NCBI GenBank assembly: GCA_020796225.1
Contig: CM036754.1
Span: 69,087,440 to 69,151,439, forward strand
Source: Arion vulgaris
Lineage: Eukaryota > Mollusca > Gastropoda > Stylommatophora > Arionidae
DNA: 64,000 bases
Direction of reading: 5' to 3'
Part shown: positions 19,709 to 31,419 of the stretch, piece by piece
Layout: each line of letters starts with the position of its first letter
Position numbering within the stretch: position 1 is the stretch's first letter
Translations under genes and position numbers: made by a program
Notes under the pieces: model-generated
What the model saw: only the letters and a program-made list of their open reading frames with translations
Told to the model about the DNA's origin: nothing
Database searches by the model: none

Positions 19709-22700
19709 TGGAAACAACATCACTGGAAAGTCGAAGTATTGGAAACAGCATAAATGGAAAGTCGAAGTATTAGAAATAACATCAATGGAAAGTCAAAGTA
19801 TTGGAAACAGCATCAATAGAAAGTCAAAGTATTGGAAACAGCATAAATGGAAAGTCAAAGTATTGGAAACAGCATCAATAGAAAGTCAAAGTATTGGAAA
19901 CAGCATAAATGGAAAGTCAAAGTATTGGAAACAGCATCAATAGAAAGTCAAAGTATTGGAAACAGCATCAATGGAAAGTCAAAGTATTGGAAACAGCATC
20001 ACTGAAAAGTCAAAGTATTGGAAACAGCATTAATGGAAAGTCAAAGTATTGGAAACAGCATAAATGGAAAGTCAAAGTATTAGAAACAGCATCACTGAAA
20101 AGTCAAAGTATTGGAAACAGCATCAATGGAAAGTCAAAGTATTGGAAACAGCATCAATGGAAAGTCAAAGTATTGGAAACAGCATCAATGGAAAGTCAAA
20201 ATATTGGAAACAGCAGCAATGGAAAGTCAAAGTATTGGAAACAGCATCAATGGAAAGTCAATGTATTAGAAACAGCATCACTGAAAAGTCAAAGTATTAG
20301 AAACAGCATCATCAATGGAAAGTCAAAGTATTGGAAACATCATCACTGAAAGTCAAAGTATTGAAACAGCACTAATGGAAAGTCAAAGTATTGAAACAGC
20401 ATCAATAGAAAGTCAATAGTATTGGAAACAGCAGCAATGGAAAGTCAAAGTATTGGAAACAGCATCACTGAAAAGTCAAAGTATTGGAAACAGCATCAAT
20501 GGAAAGTCAAAGTTTTGGAAACAACATCAATGGAAAGTCAAAGTATTGGAAACAGCATCAATGGAAAGTCAAAGTATTAGAAACAGCATCACTGAAAAGT
20601 CAAAGTATTGGAAACAGCATCAATGGAAAGTCAAAGTATTAGTAACAGCATCAATGGAAAGTCAAAGTATTGGAAACAGCATCAATGAAAAGTCATAGTA
20701 TTGGAAACAGCATCATGAAAGTCAAAGTATTGGAAACAGCATAATGGAAAGTCAAAGTATTGGAAACAGCACAATGGAAAGTCAAAGTATTGGAAACACA
20801 TCAATGGAAAGTCAAAGTATTGGAAACAGCATCAATGGAAAGTCAAAGTATTGGAAACAGCATCAATGAAAGTCATAGTATTGAAACAGCATCACTGAAA
20901 AGTCAAAGTATTGGAAACAGCATAAATGGAAAGTCAAAGTATTGGAAACAGCATCAATGGAAAGTCAAAGTATTGGAAACAGCATCAATGGAAAGTCAAA
21001 GTATTGGAAACAGCATCAATGAAAAGTCATAGTATTGGAAACAGCATCAATGGAAAGTCAAAGTATTAGAAACAGCATCATCAATGGAAAGTCAAAGTAT
21101 TGGAAACATCATCACTGAAAAGTCAAAGTATTGGAAACAGCACTAATGGAAAGTCAAAGTATTGGAAACAGCATCAATAGAAAGTCAAAGTATTGGAAAC
21201 AGCAGCAATGGAAAGTCAAAGTATTGGAAACAGCATCAATGGAAAGTCAAAGTATTGGAAACAGCATCACTGAAAAGTCAAAGTATTGGAAACAGCATCA
21301 ATGGAAAGTCAAAGTATTAGTAACAGCATCAATGGAAAGTCAAAGTATTGGAAACAGCATCAATGAAAAGTCATAGTATTGGAAACAGCATCACTGAAAA
21401 GTCAAAGTATTGGAAACAGCATAAATGGAAAGTCAAAGTATTGGAAACAGCAGCAATGGAAAGTCAAAGTATTGGAAACAACATCAATGGAAAGTCAAAG
21501 TATTGGAAACAGCATCAATGGAAAGTCAAAGTATTGGAAACAGCATCAATGAAAGTCAAAGTATTGAAACAGCATCAATGGAAAGTCAAAGTATTAGAAC
21601 AGCATCAATGGAAAGTCAAAGTATTGGAAACAGCATCAATGAAAAGTCAAAGTATTGGAAACAGCATCACTGAAAAGTCAAAGTATTGGAAACAGCATAA
21701 ATGGAAAGTCAAAGTATTGGAAACAGCAGCAATGGAAAGTCAAAGTATTGGAAACAACATCAATGGAAAGTCAAAGTATTGGAAACAGCATCAATGGAAA
21801 GTCAAAGTATTGGAAACAGCATCAATGAAAAGTCAAAGTATTGGGAAAAAGCATCATGGAAAGTCAAAGTATTGGAAACAGCATAAATGGAAAGTCAAAG
21901 TATTGGAAACAGCAGCAATGGAAAGTCAAAGTATTGGAAGCAGCATCACTGAAAAGTCAAAGTATTGGAAACAGCATCAATGGAAAGTCAAAGTATTGGA
22001 AACAACATCAATGGAAAGTCAAAGTATTGGAAACAGCAGCAATGGAAAGTCAAAGTATTGGAAACAGCATCACTGAAAAGTCAAAGTATTGGAAACAGCA
22101 TCACTGAAAAGTCAAAGTATTGGAAACAGCATCAATGGAAAGTCAAAGTATTGGAAACAGCATCAATGGAAAGTCAAAGTATTGGAAACAACATCAATGG
22201 AAAGTCAAAGTATTGGAAACAACATCAATGGAAAGTCAAAGTATTGGAAACAGCATCACTGAAAAGTCAAAGTATTGGAAACAGCATCAATGGAAAGTCA
22301 AAGTATTGGAAACAACATCAATGGAAAGTCAAAGTATTGGAAACAGCAGCAATGAAAAGTCAAAGTATTGGAAACAGCATCACTGAAAAGTCAAAGTATT
22401 GGAAACAGCATCAATGGAAAGTCAAAGTATTAGTAACAGCATCAATGGAAAGTCAAAGTATTGGAAACAGCATCAATGGAAAGTCAAAGTATTGGAAACA
22501 TCATACTGAAAAGTCATAGTATTGGAACAGCATCATGAAAGTCAAAGTATTGGAAACAGCATAAATGGAAAGTCAAAGTATTGGAAACAGCAACAATGGA
22601 AAGTCAAAGTATTGGAAACAGCATCACTGAAAAGTCAAAGTATTGGAAACAGCATCAATGGAAAGTCAAAGTATTAGAAACAGCATCAATGGAAAGTCAA

Positions 22701-23241
22701 AGTATTGAAACACAGCAATGGAAAGTCAAAGTATTGGAAACAGCATCAATGGAAAGTCAATGTATTAGAAACAGCATCACTGAAAAGTCAAAGTATTAGA
22801 AACAGCATCATCAATGGAAAGTCAAAGTATTGGAAACATCATCACTGAAAAGTCAAAGTATTGGAAACAGCATCACTGAAAAGTCAAAGTATTGGAAACA
22901 GCATCAATGGAAAGTCAAAGTATTGGAAACAACATCAATGGAAAGTCAAAGTATTGGAAACAGCATCAATGGAAAGTCAAAGTATTAGTAACATCATCAA
23001 TGGAAAGTCAAAGTATTGGAAACATCCTCACTGAAAAGTCATAGTATTGGAAACAGCATCACTGAAAAGTCAAAGTATTGGAAACAGCATAAATGGAAAG
23101 TCAAAGTATTGGAAACAGCAGCAATGGAAAGTCAAAGTATTGGAAACAGCATCACTGAAAAGTCAAAGTATTAGAAACAGCATCAATGGAAAGTCAAAGT
23201 ATTAGAAACAGCAGCAATGGAAAGTCAAAGTATTGGAAACA
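19709..23241 (+). repeat. 31-bp satellite array, about 110 units
   Basis: The unit combines AAAGTCAAAGTATTGGAAAC with AGCATCAATGG. Recurrent variants replace ATCAATGG by ATCACTGAA, ATAAATGG or AGCAATGG. Because 31 is not a multiple of 3, every forward frame reads the same 31-residue cycle (MESQSIGNSIN, GKSKYWKQHQ, WKVKVLETAS). The forward open frames of up to 242 codons are therefore artefacts. Some 1-bp indels break them. Confidence 0.97.
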
Positions 23242-23841
23242 TAAGTTTTTATATCATTGATTGACTATATAACTATGTATGTGTATTAATCTTTATAGTA
23301 AATTTCAAACTCATTGTCATAATTATTCACAATCTTATGTTATAATACAAGCTGAAGACTATTACTAACTGTCAATAATAATATCACTAATAATTTCATT
23401 TCAATCTACACGATTGTCAAATATTACTCAGCCAGATATGTACTAACTGTCAATAACTATAGCTGACACTATGATTTAATTCCAATAAGTACAATACAAC
23501 TCCTGTGACTAAGCATTATAGAACGCTAGAGTTGTATCTAGTTATCTTATTAGATAGACTATGTTAGATAAGTTCTGTCTATTTGTTATCTTGATAAAGG
23601 CCTATTGTCGAAACGTCGAGTGCTGTTTATTTTCATATTTAATCATTAATTTTTCTTTACTTATCTAATACTGTATATACCTGTCTTTATTCAATCGCTC
23701 ATTTACCTAGTATTATCGCAACCTCCCCACGGTTTTATCCAGATCTGATCTGATCCGGTCTGACCACCTCAGTTTTGTAGGTTTTCGTACATTGCCTTAT
23801 CAGAACCGCGAGAGAACTCCCGCTGACATTAAACAAATAAA
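23242..23841. other. Unassigned sequence, with a possible Penelope-type motif
   Basis: No gene seen. At 23591-23620 TTGATAAAGGCC...GTCGAAACGTCGAG resembles the degenerate hammerhead-ribozyme core found near the ends of Penelope-like elements (CTGATGA...GAAAC). Two substitutions in the first core box argue that it is inactive. The rest is AT-rich. Confidence 0.35.
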
Positions 23842-24075
23842 TAATGGTATATCCTTTACAGGACGTAGCCATCAACCACAGTAAACATTTCTAGGCACCA
23901 CTTATACGTTCAGTAGTTTGCCATTGCTTTCTGAACGGTGAGGTATATTTTTAACCTTTCGTATAAAAAATCCCACGGAAACGAATTTGCTTCCAAACTG
24001 CCTACCGCGGAGTTTGAACCAGGTACGCTTGGGTTGTGATCGAGCTCACTACCGCTTAAGCTAAAATTTACATCA
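23842..24075 (-). mobile_element. SINE-3 copy
   Basis: Minus strand, full family length: the head region is at 24010-24075 (AGTTTGAACCAGGTACGC in plus notation holds the box B equivalent), then CCCACGGAAACGAATTTGCT, GCCATTGCTTTCTGAACGGT and the CCATCAACCACAGTAAAC end. It abuts the next satellite array. Confidence 0.88.
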
Positions 24076-24127
24076 TGATCAACAATATCTTTGTGTATAT
24101 TTGTTGTTTTTTGTCCCCTTCTAAACA

Positions 24128-26145
24128 TATGTTAACTTGTACATACAAGTAGAGATTGTACATATAATACAAGTATAGATTGTACATATAATACAAGTTT
24201 AGAAAGTAGATTGTACATATATAATACAAGTAGAGATTGTACATATATAATACAAGTAGAGATTGTACATATAATACAAGTATAGATTGTACATATAATA
24301 CAAGTTTAGAAAGTAGATTGTACATATATAATACAAGTAGAGATTGTACATATATAATACAAGTAGAGATTGTACATATATAATACAAGTAGAGATTGTA
24401 CATATATAATACAAGTAGAGATTGTACATATAATACAAGTATAGATTGTACATATAATACAAGTTTAGAAAGTAGATTGTACATATATAATACAAGTAGA
24501 GATTGTACATATATAATACAAGTAGAGATTGTACATATATAATACAAGTAGAGATTGTACATATAATACAAGTAGAGATTGTACATATATAATACAAGTA
24601 GAGATTGTACATATATAATACAAGTAGAGATTGTACATATATAATACAAGTAGAGATTGTACATATAATACAAGTAGAGATTGTACATATAATACAAGTA
24701 TAGAATGTATATATAATACAAGTAGAGATCGTACATATATAATACAAGTAGAGATTGTACATATATAATACAAGTAGAGATTGTACATATATAATACAAG
24801 TAGAGATTGTACATATATAATACAAGTAGAGATTGTACATATAATACAAGTTTAGAAAGTAGATTGTACATATATATACAAGAGAATGTACATATAATAC
24901 AAGTAGAGAATACATTATAATACAAGTAGGATTGTACATATAATACAAGTATAGATTGTACATATATAATACAAGTATAGATGTACTATATAATACAAGT
25001 AGAGATTTACTATATATACAGAGACTTGTATAAAATCAAGAGAATGTACATATATAATACAAGTAGAATTGTACATATAATACAGTAGGTTTACATATAA
25101 TACAGTACATTGCATATAAACCAAGTTAGAAATGTGACATTAAATACAAGTAAAGTAGATGGTATATTAATACAAGTGAGATTGTACATATAATACAAGT
25201 TAGAAAGTAGATTGTACATAAATACAAGTAGGATTGACTATATACAGTTAGAAAGTAGATTGTACATATAATACAAGTGAGAGTACTATAATAGTTTAAA
25301 TAGATTGTATATATAATCAAGTAGAAAGTAGATTGTACTATAAACAGTAGATTGTACATATATCAAGTTTAGAATAGATGTACAATATCAGGAGTTGTGA
25401 TCAATACTACAGTTTAAGCTAGATTGTACATACAATAGAGTGACAATATCAAGTTTGAGTAGTTTGTACATTAATACAAGTTTAGAAGTGTTGTACATAT
25501 AAACAAGTAGAGATTGTATATATAATACGTTTAGAAGAGATTGTACATATATAATAAAGTAGAGATTGTACATATAATACAAGTAGAATTGTACATATAA
25601 TACAAGTAGAGATTGTACATATAATACAAGTAGAGATTGTACATATATAATACAAGTAGAGATTGTACATATAATATAAGTAAGATGTACATATAATACA
25701 AGTAAGATTGTACATATATAATACAAGTATAGATTGTACATATAATAAGTTAGAAAGAGATTGTATATATATAATACAAGTTAATAGATTGTACATATAA
25801 TAAAGTTTAGAATGATTAATATAATACAAGTTTAAATAGATTGTACATATATAATACAAGTAGAGATTGTACATATAATACAAGTTTATAGATGTACATA
25901 TATAATACAAGTATAGATTGTACATATAATACAAGTTAGAAGTAGATTGTACATATATAATACAAGTATAGATTGTACATATATAATACAATTTTAGAGA
26001 ATTGTACATATATAATACAAGTATAGATTGTACATATAATACAAGTTTAGAAAGTAGATTGTACATATATAATACAAGTATAGATTGTACATATAATACA
26101 AGTATAGATTGTACATATAATACAAACATAGAAAGTAGATTGTAA
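24128..26145 (+). repeat. 24-26 bp satellite array
   Basis: The unit is about ATTGTACATATATAATACAA followed by GTAGAG. Variants lack one TA or carry GTTTAGAAAGTAG. Each unit has short inverted arms TTGTA/TACAA. Units 24128-24850 are clean, and 24850-25800 carry many 1-3 bp deletions. Minus-strand frames (YLYYICTIST-type peptides) of up to 285 codons are periodic artefacts. Confidence 0.96.
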
Positions 26146-27260
26146 AGAAAAGAAACATATTATGCTCATGTCAACATAATTTCTCCTGTTAGCTTCTTGT
26201 CTTTGTCTGGTTGTGGCATGGGTCTAGCCCTAAGGAAAACTGATTGTCCAGTTTCAGTTTAGTTTGAGCGGATGTGGCATGTGACGTTCATGTCAAATTA
26301 AGGATATCCATCTAGCATGGCCTCGAAGGGATCCCATTTTATTATCTACTGTCAGAGATGCTGGTTTGTCGTGTAGGATGATCAATTGGTATGTTTCAAA
26401 TATTTACTTATTATCTTGGTCATTTGAGAGCATGATAACTTGTTGTACACTTTCGTCTGTATTGATGGAGTGATGTCAAACTAGAGAACGATCGCACACA
26501 AGTTTTTTGTTTATTTATTATTACTATTTTAACGCTTGTAGTCCGTCATTTTTTTTACTTCCGAACGCATTTATTGTAATGTATAGAGGGAATGTAACTT
26601 AATCGGTAGTAGCTCATCACAACCCAACGAGTAGAGGAAGACAAAAGAGAAAATGTTGTGGATAGCCTGACTTCATAGCACGGTAGAACGTCAACATTTG
26701 AATTGATAACAGACACAAAAGACAGAGATTTGTAGAAATCCATGATCGCCTACGCCAGTCGGCACGGTACCTGATGGTGATGATCATTAAAAATCCGCAC
26801 AATTCTTCCATTTTATTTCAGCAAAATAACTTTTATTCAACGTTTAGTTAAGACCGGCTATGAGATAAATACAATCGTTTTTCGGTATGGAAGACAGGAT
26901 GATCAAGTTACATCAAATCGCATCAATGCCTGCATGGGAACGTAAACATATTAATAAGAATATAAGTTACCATATGCATAGTTAGTAAATAATAGGTAAT
27001 CAGAGTAGGATAAGATTAATGATTGATTATTATCCCCATGCTGAGACGGTTTAGTTTTACCCAGTTCGAGATAAGGTTAGGCTCGCCATGGGCAAGCCGT
27101 CTATCCACACTGACAAGAAAGATACGTATCAGCACCCGTATCCGTGTCAATAAACGTTAGCAAGCTGGAATCAAACGTCGGTGCCCGTCAAAATAGACAC
27201 TGCGGTTTGATGTGATGAGAGTAGCAGGCATATACAGAGGGTGGGAGTTCTTTGATAAAA
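26146..27260. other. Unassigned sequence
   Basis: No gene recognised. A 60-bp piece at about 26715-26775 (CATGATCGCCTACGCC) resembles the LINE 3' coding end at 61976-62030 (HDRLRRQAWHL). The remainder has no structure I can name. Confidence 0.4.
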
Positions 27261-27267
27261 TTGATAA

Positions 27268-27615
27268 CATTCTATCTGGCTATCTGTCTATATATCTATC
27301 TGTCTGTCCTGTTCGTCCGTCTGTCCTGTTCGTCTGTCAGTCCTGTTCGTCTGTCTTGTTCGTCTGTCTGTCCTGTTCGTCTTTCTGTTCTGTTTGTCCG
27401 TCTGTCCTGTTCGTCTGTCAGTCCTGTTCGTCTATCCGTCTGTCTTGTTCGTCCGTCTGTCCTAGTTCGCTCTATCCGTCTGTCTTGTTCGTCTGTCGTC
27501 CAGTTCGTCTTTCTCTCTGTTCGTCCGTCTGTCCTGTTCGTCTTTCTGTTCTGTTTGTCCGTCTGTCTAGTTCGTCTGTCCTGTGTGTCCTTCCTGTTTG
27601 TCTGTACTGTCCTGT
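27268..27615 (+). repeat. CTGTCTGTCCTGTTCGT minisatellite
   Basis: Irregular 12-20 bp units of TGTCCTGTTCGTC and CCGTCTG. It starts from a CTATCTGTCTATATAT microsatellite. Open on both strands through periodicity only. Confidence 0.9.
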
Positions 27616-27721
27616 CTATACCCCCATCGGTTTCTGTCACCCTCCCCCATCTGTCCCCATCCTCCGGACGTTTCTCTCACACACCGGACGTCCACCTCCC
27701 CTGTCTATTGTTTGAATCTTT

Positions 27722-27945
27722 ACCGCGCCGTTCTATTTACAAGAGCTTACAAGTGCAGTTTTGTTTCGGAAATCGAAAGAAGTGATGCAGGAGCTAAAGA
27801 GTTCATGAATCGTACAAAACTCTTGGCAGGTGGTGGTCCATTTCTGCGGAGTGGGACCGAGGGATGTAAGGAAAACCGGGGCATTGAAATAAAGCTTTCG
27901 TATTTAGACCCCGTTAAGAGAACTAACTGTTTCAGCCTGTAGCTA
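27722..27945 (+). mobile_element. SINE-4 copy, head truncated
   Basis: Starts at CCGCGCCGTTCTATTTACA. It continues with GCAGGAGCTAAAGAGTTCAT, CTTGGCAGGTGGTGGTCCAT and TTTCTGCGGAGTGGGACCGA. It lacks the box A/B head present at 15940-16232. Confidence 0.75.
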
Positions 27946-28039
27946 GTCATGGACGAACACTCTCATTCAAATAAACTCTACCTAGTGTGAATTCATTGAC
28001 TTTCAATGCGTCTTGAGAGTTTATTTCTGCCGAGTTTAT

Positions 28040-28530
28040 ACTCATGTTTTCTAGGGTCTCAATGAGTATGCTCAGGACGATTAAAACATGCTGGGATCGG
28101 AGACAATGGATAGAGTCGCTGAGAAGGTCTAGGCTGACAAAAATTAGTTTTACTTTTGTGCCAGGGTATGCAGGTGTAAGGGGAATGAACGTGCGGATAG
28201 GCTTGCAGGTATGGCTGCTGTACAAAGTGGGCGAGCAATGCACCAGGCTGATATTATAAATTCCTTAAGGAAGAGAGGACGTGTACATGCTCCAAGTAAT
28301 AGTGGTGAATCTACAACACTAACATGACTGCAATAACTTCAAGTCAAGTGTGGTGTAGCTAGACAAGAACACTATGCTGCTAGCCAAAGAAGAATAGTAA
28401 ACCAATAAAGAACCGTCGTCGTTAGTCGCCACACGCTCAGAGACATATTGAGGAGAAGATCGGAACACTAATCAAGTCATTGGTTCGATGTATAGTGATG
28501 ATGATCCGACTACTAAACTAAATTAAGCTA
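28040..28530 (+). pseudogene. LINE RNase H fragment, second L-RH subtype
   Basis: FTFVPGYAGVRG, then after a frameshift NERADRLAGMAAVQSGRAMH (the Asp of ERADRLA is the last catalytic acid), INSLRKRGRVHAP, CGVARQEHYAASQRRIVNQ and HTLRDILRRRSEH. This is the RNase H end plus its C-terminal tail. The WVPGHxGVxGNExADxLA motif makes the call firm despite several stops. Confidence 0.8.
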
Positions 28531-28975
28531 AAGATTTCATACTTTTTTCCGCACTGATAAAAAAATGACTCAATTATTTCTTTGCCTACATAAATCTGAA
28601 ACACGTATAAAACAGTGTATTTCTTCTAATTAATGGGGATAGCAAGTGTGCCATTTAACCTAAACCAAGAATCTTAACGCCTGATGGATGGCAGTCAACA
28701 TTAACAGCAGCTGGTAATGATAGCATTAACAAATGTTGCACCTAATCATATTAGCTTATTGGATTTATGTAGACGTTAATGGTGGTATTTTGAAATCAAT
28801 TATCAATTTCAATGTTGCGTTTGATTTGTTTGATTTTGTTTACAAAACAAAACGGTTTTACATATTATAAGCCCTCTCGTGCCTGTTAATCAATTTCTCG
28901 GTTGGTGATAATTCTGCAACCACTGATCATTCTCCAGTCTCTGATTATTCTTTGGTTTATGTATTTTAAAAATAA
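28531..28975. other. Unassigned sequence
   Basis: AT-rich, no gene or repeat recognised. Confidence 0.45.
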
Positions 28976-30115
28976 TATCTCTCTCTGAACAGTCTCATAT
29001 CTCTGCACTCATAAGTTAATCATTTATTTCTTTCCTCTGATCATTATCCTGTCTTTGCACTCTTAATCTGATCATTTTCCATCTCAGACCTTTCTCATAT
29101 ATTTGCATACATTAGCAGTCACATTTTCCTTCTCAGACTTTTCTCCTATATCTGCATACATTAGCAGTCACATTTTCCATCTCAGACCTTTCTCATATAT
29201 CTGCATACATTAGCAGTCACATTTTCTATCTCAGACTTTTCTCATATATCTGCATACATTAGCAGTCACATTTTCTATCTCAGACTTTTCATATATGCAT
29301 CATTAGATCACATTTTCCTTCTCAGACTTTTCTCATATATCTGCATACATTAGCAGTCACATTTTCCTTCTCAGACTTTTCTCATATATCTGCATACATT
29401 AGTCAATTTCCTTCTCAGACTTTTCTCATATATCTGCATACATTAATCCATTTCCTCTCAGACTTTTCTCATATATCTGCATACATTAGCAGTCACATTT
29501 TCCTTCTCAGACTTTTCTCATATATCTGCATACATTAGCAGTCACATTTTCCTTCTCAGACTTTTCTCATATATCTGCATACATTAGCAGTCACATTTTC
29601 CTTCTCAGACTTTTCTCATATATCTGCATCATTGCATACATTTCTTAGCTCATACATTTTCCTTCTCTAGACTTTTCTCATATATCTGCATACATTAGCA
29701 GTCACATTTTCCTTCTCAGACTTTTCTCATATATCTGCATACATTAGCAGTCACATTTTCTATCTCAGACTTTTCTCATATATCTGCATACATTAGCAGT
29801 CACATTTTCCTTCTCAGACTTTTCTCATATATCTGCATACATTAGCAGTCACATTTTCCTTCTCAGACTTTTCTCATATATCTGCATACATTAGCATCAA
29901 AATTTTCCTTCTCAGACTTTCTCTATATCTACATACATTAGCAGTCACATTTTCCTTCTCAGACTTCTTCTTATATCTGCATACATTAGCAGCACTTTCC
30001 TTCTCACTTTCTAATATCATATACATTACAGTCACATTTCCTATTCTTTATAATACAAACTTCACTTCTCATATATCTGCATACATACTAGTCACATTTT
30101 CCTTGACTTCCTATT
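28976..30115 (+). repeat. 49-bp satellite array
   Basis: About 20 units combining CAGTCACATTTTCCTTCTCA, GACTTTTCTCATATATCTGC and ATACATTAG. The first units are diverged (from about 28976) and regular ones begin near 29080. From 29880 the units increasingly lose bases. Confidence 0.95.
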
Positions 30116-30775
30116 GCATACAACATCACATTCCAGCTGTACTTCTAATACAACAAGTCACATTCTCTGCCCTACTTCTAATACAAATTTCACTCTCCAG
30201 CCTGCTCACTTCTAATACATGATCAGCTATCCAGCTGCCTACTTCTAATACATGATCAGCATCAGTCTGCCTACTTAACAAATATCAACACTTACAGCAT
30301 GCTCACTTCTAATACAAACATTAACACTCTCCAGCATGCTCACTTCTAATACAAACATCAACACTCTCTGCCTACTTCTAAAACAAACATAACACTCACA
30401 TGCTACTTAATACAAACATCAACACTCTCCAGCCTGCCTACTTCAATACAAACAAACAACACACTTCAGCCTGCCTACTTTAATACAAACATCAACATTC
30501 TACAGCCTGCCTACTTCTAATACAAACATCAACATTCTCCAGACTGCCTACTTCTAATACAAACATCAACATTCTACAACCTGCCTACTTCTAATACAAA
30601 CATCAACATTCTACAACCTGCCTACTTCTAATACAAAATCAACATCTCAGCCTGCACTTAATACAACATCAACATCTCATGCCTGCTCTATTAATACAAA
30701 ACACACTCAGACTGCCATTAATACAACATCAACATCTCAACCTGCCTACTTAATACAAATACTATATCTCGACAT
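30116..30775 (+). repeat. 37-bp satellite array
   Basis: About 18 units built from CAGCCTGCCTACTTCTAATA and CAAACATCAACACTCTC, directly adjoining the 49-bp array. Many units have short deletions. Confidence 0.92.
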
Positions 30776-31044
30776 TATCTATCAAGAATTAATACAAATG
30801 ACGAAGCATAGAGAGCACCCACATAATTTCTATGTTCATTGGATGGTATAAACGATAACGTTGAAGAAGACACGAAACACGATAACGATTAAAGAGCAGA
30901 GTTATTTTGCTAGCGAGCAGCGTGTAAAGTGTTTATATTTCATCGAATTTTCTAGGAACAGTAGTGGCTTTCTGACATCTTAGACCAGGTCGTGTTTGTT
31001 TTGTTAAAGAAGATCGTGAAATGTATGATACTTAAAGGGTTTTA
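30776..31044. other. Unassigned sequence
   Basis: No gene or repeat recognised between the 37-bp array and the SINE-4 copy. Confidence 0.4.
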
Positions 31045-31205
31045 AAGCCGAAGGATTGGCTTCATTGCACCGGGTTTTACCCCATTTGGCTCGGTCCCTC
31101 TCCGGAGAAATGACACGCCACCTGCCGAGAGTATTGCACAAAGCCCGAACTCATTAGCTCCAGCAACAATCCTAGAGGTATCTGGTATGATGCTTGGGAA
31201 ACGCT
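31045..31205 (-). mobile_element. SINE-4 fragment
   Basis: The minus strand contains GCTGGAGCTAATGAGTTCGG, CTCGGCAGGTGGCGTGTCAT and GGTAAAACCCGGTGCAATGA, as in 15940-16150. The head is absent. Confidence 0.8.
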
Positions 31206-31419
31206 AGTTGATGTCGCCACATGTCGAGTGGTATATTATTAAGAGAATTACAGTTTTGGGAGATCTTTATCTAATGCATCTTTGATTAGTTAATATTTTT
31301 ATATGTTCAAAATTTTTCAAGTTGAGCGCACACAAGAACCCTGGGCAGTTCCTAATATAGAATAGCAAACGGAAAACTGCTGTCCGGGAAAAATTCATTC
31401 TAAAAAAAACCAAAACAAT

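Noticed and set aside
19709..23241. MESQSIGN/KSKYWKQH repeat protein
   Set aside because: All three frames give the same cycle because the unit is 31 bp. Small indels break each frame, and there is no coding-type substitution pattern by eye.
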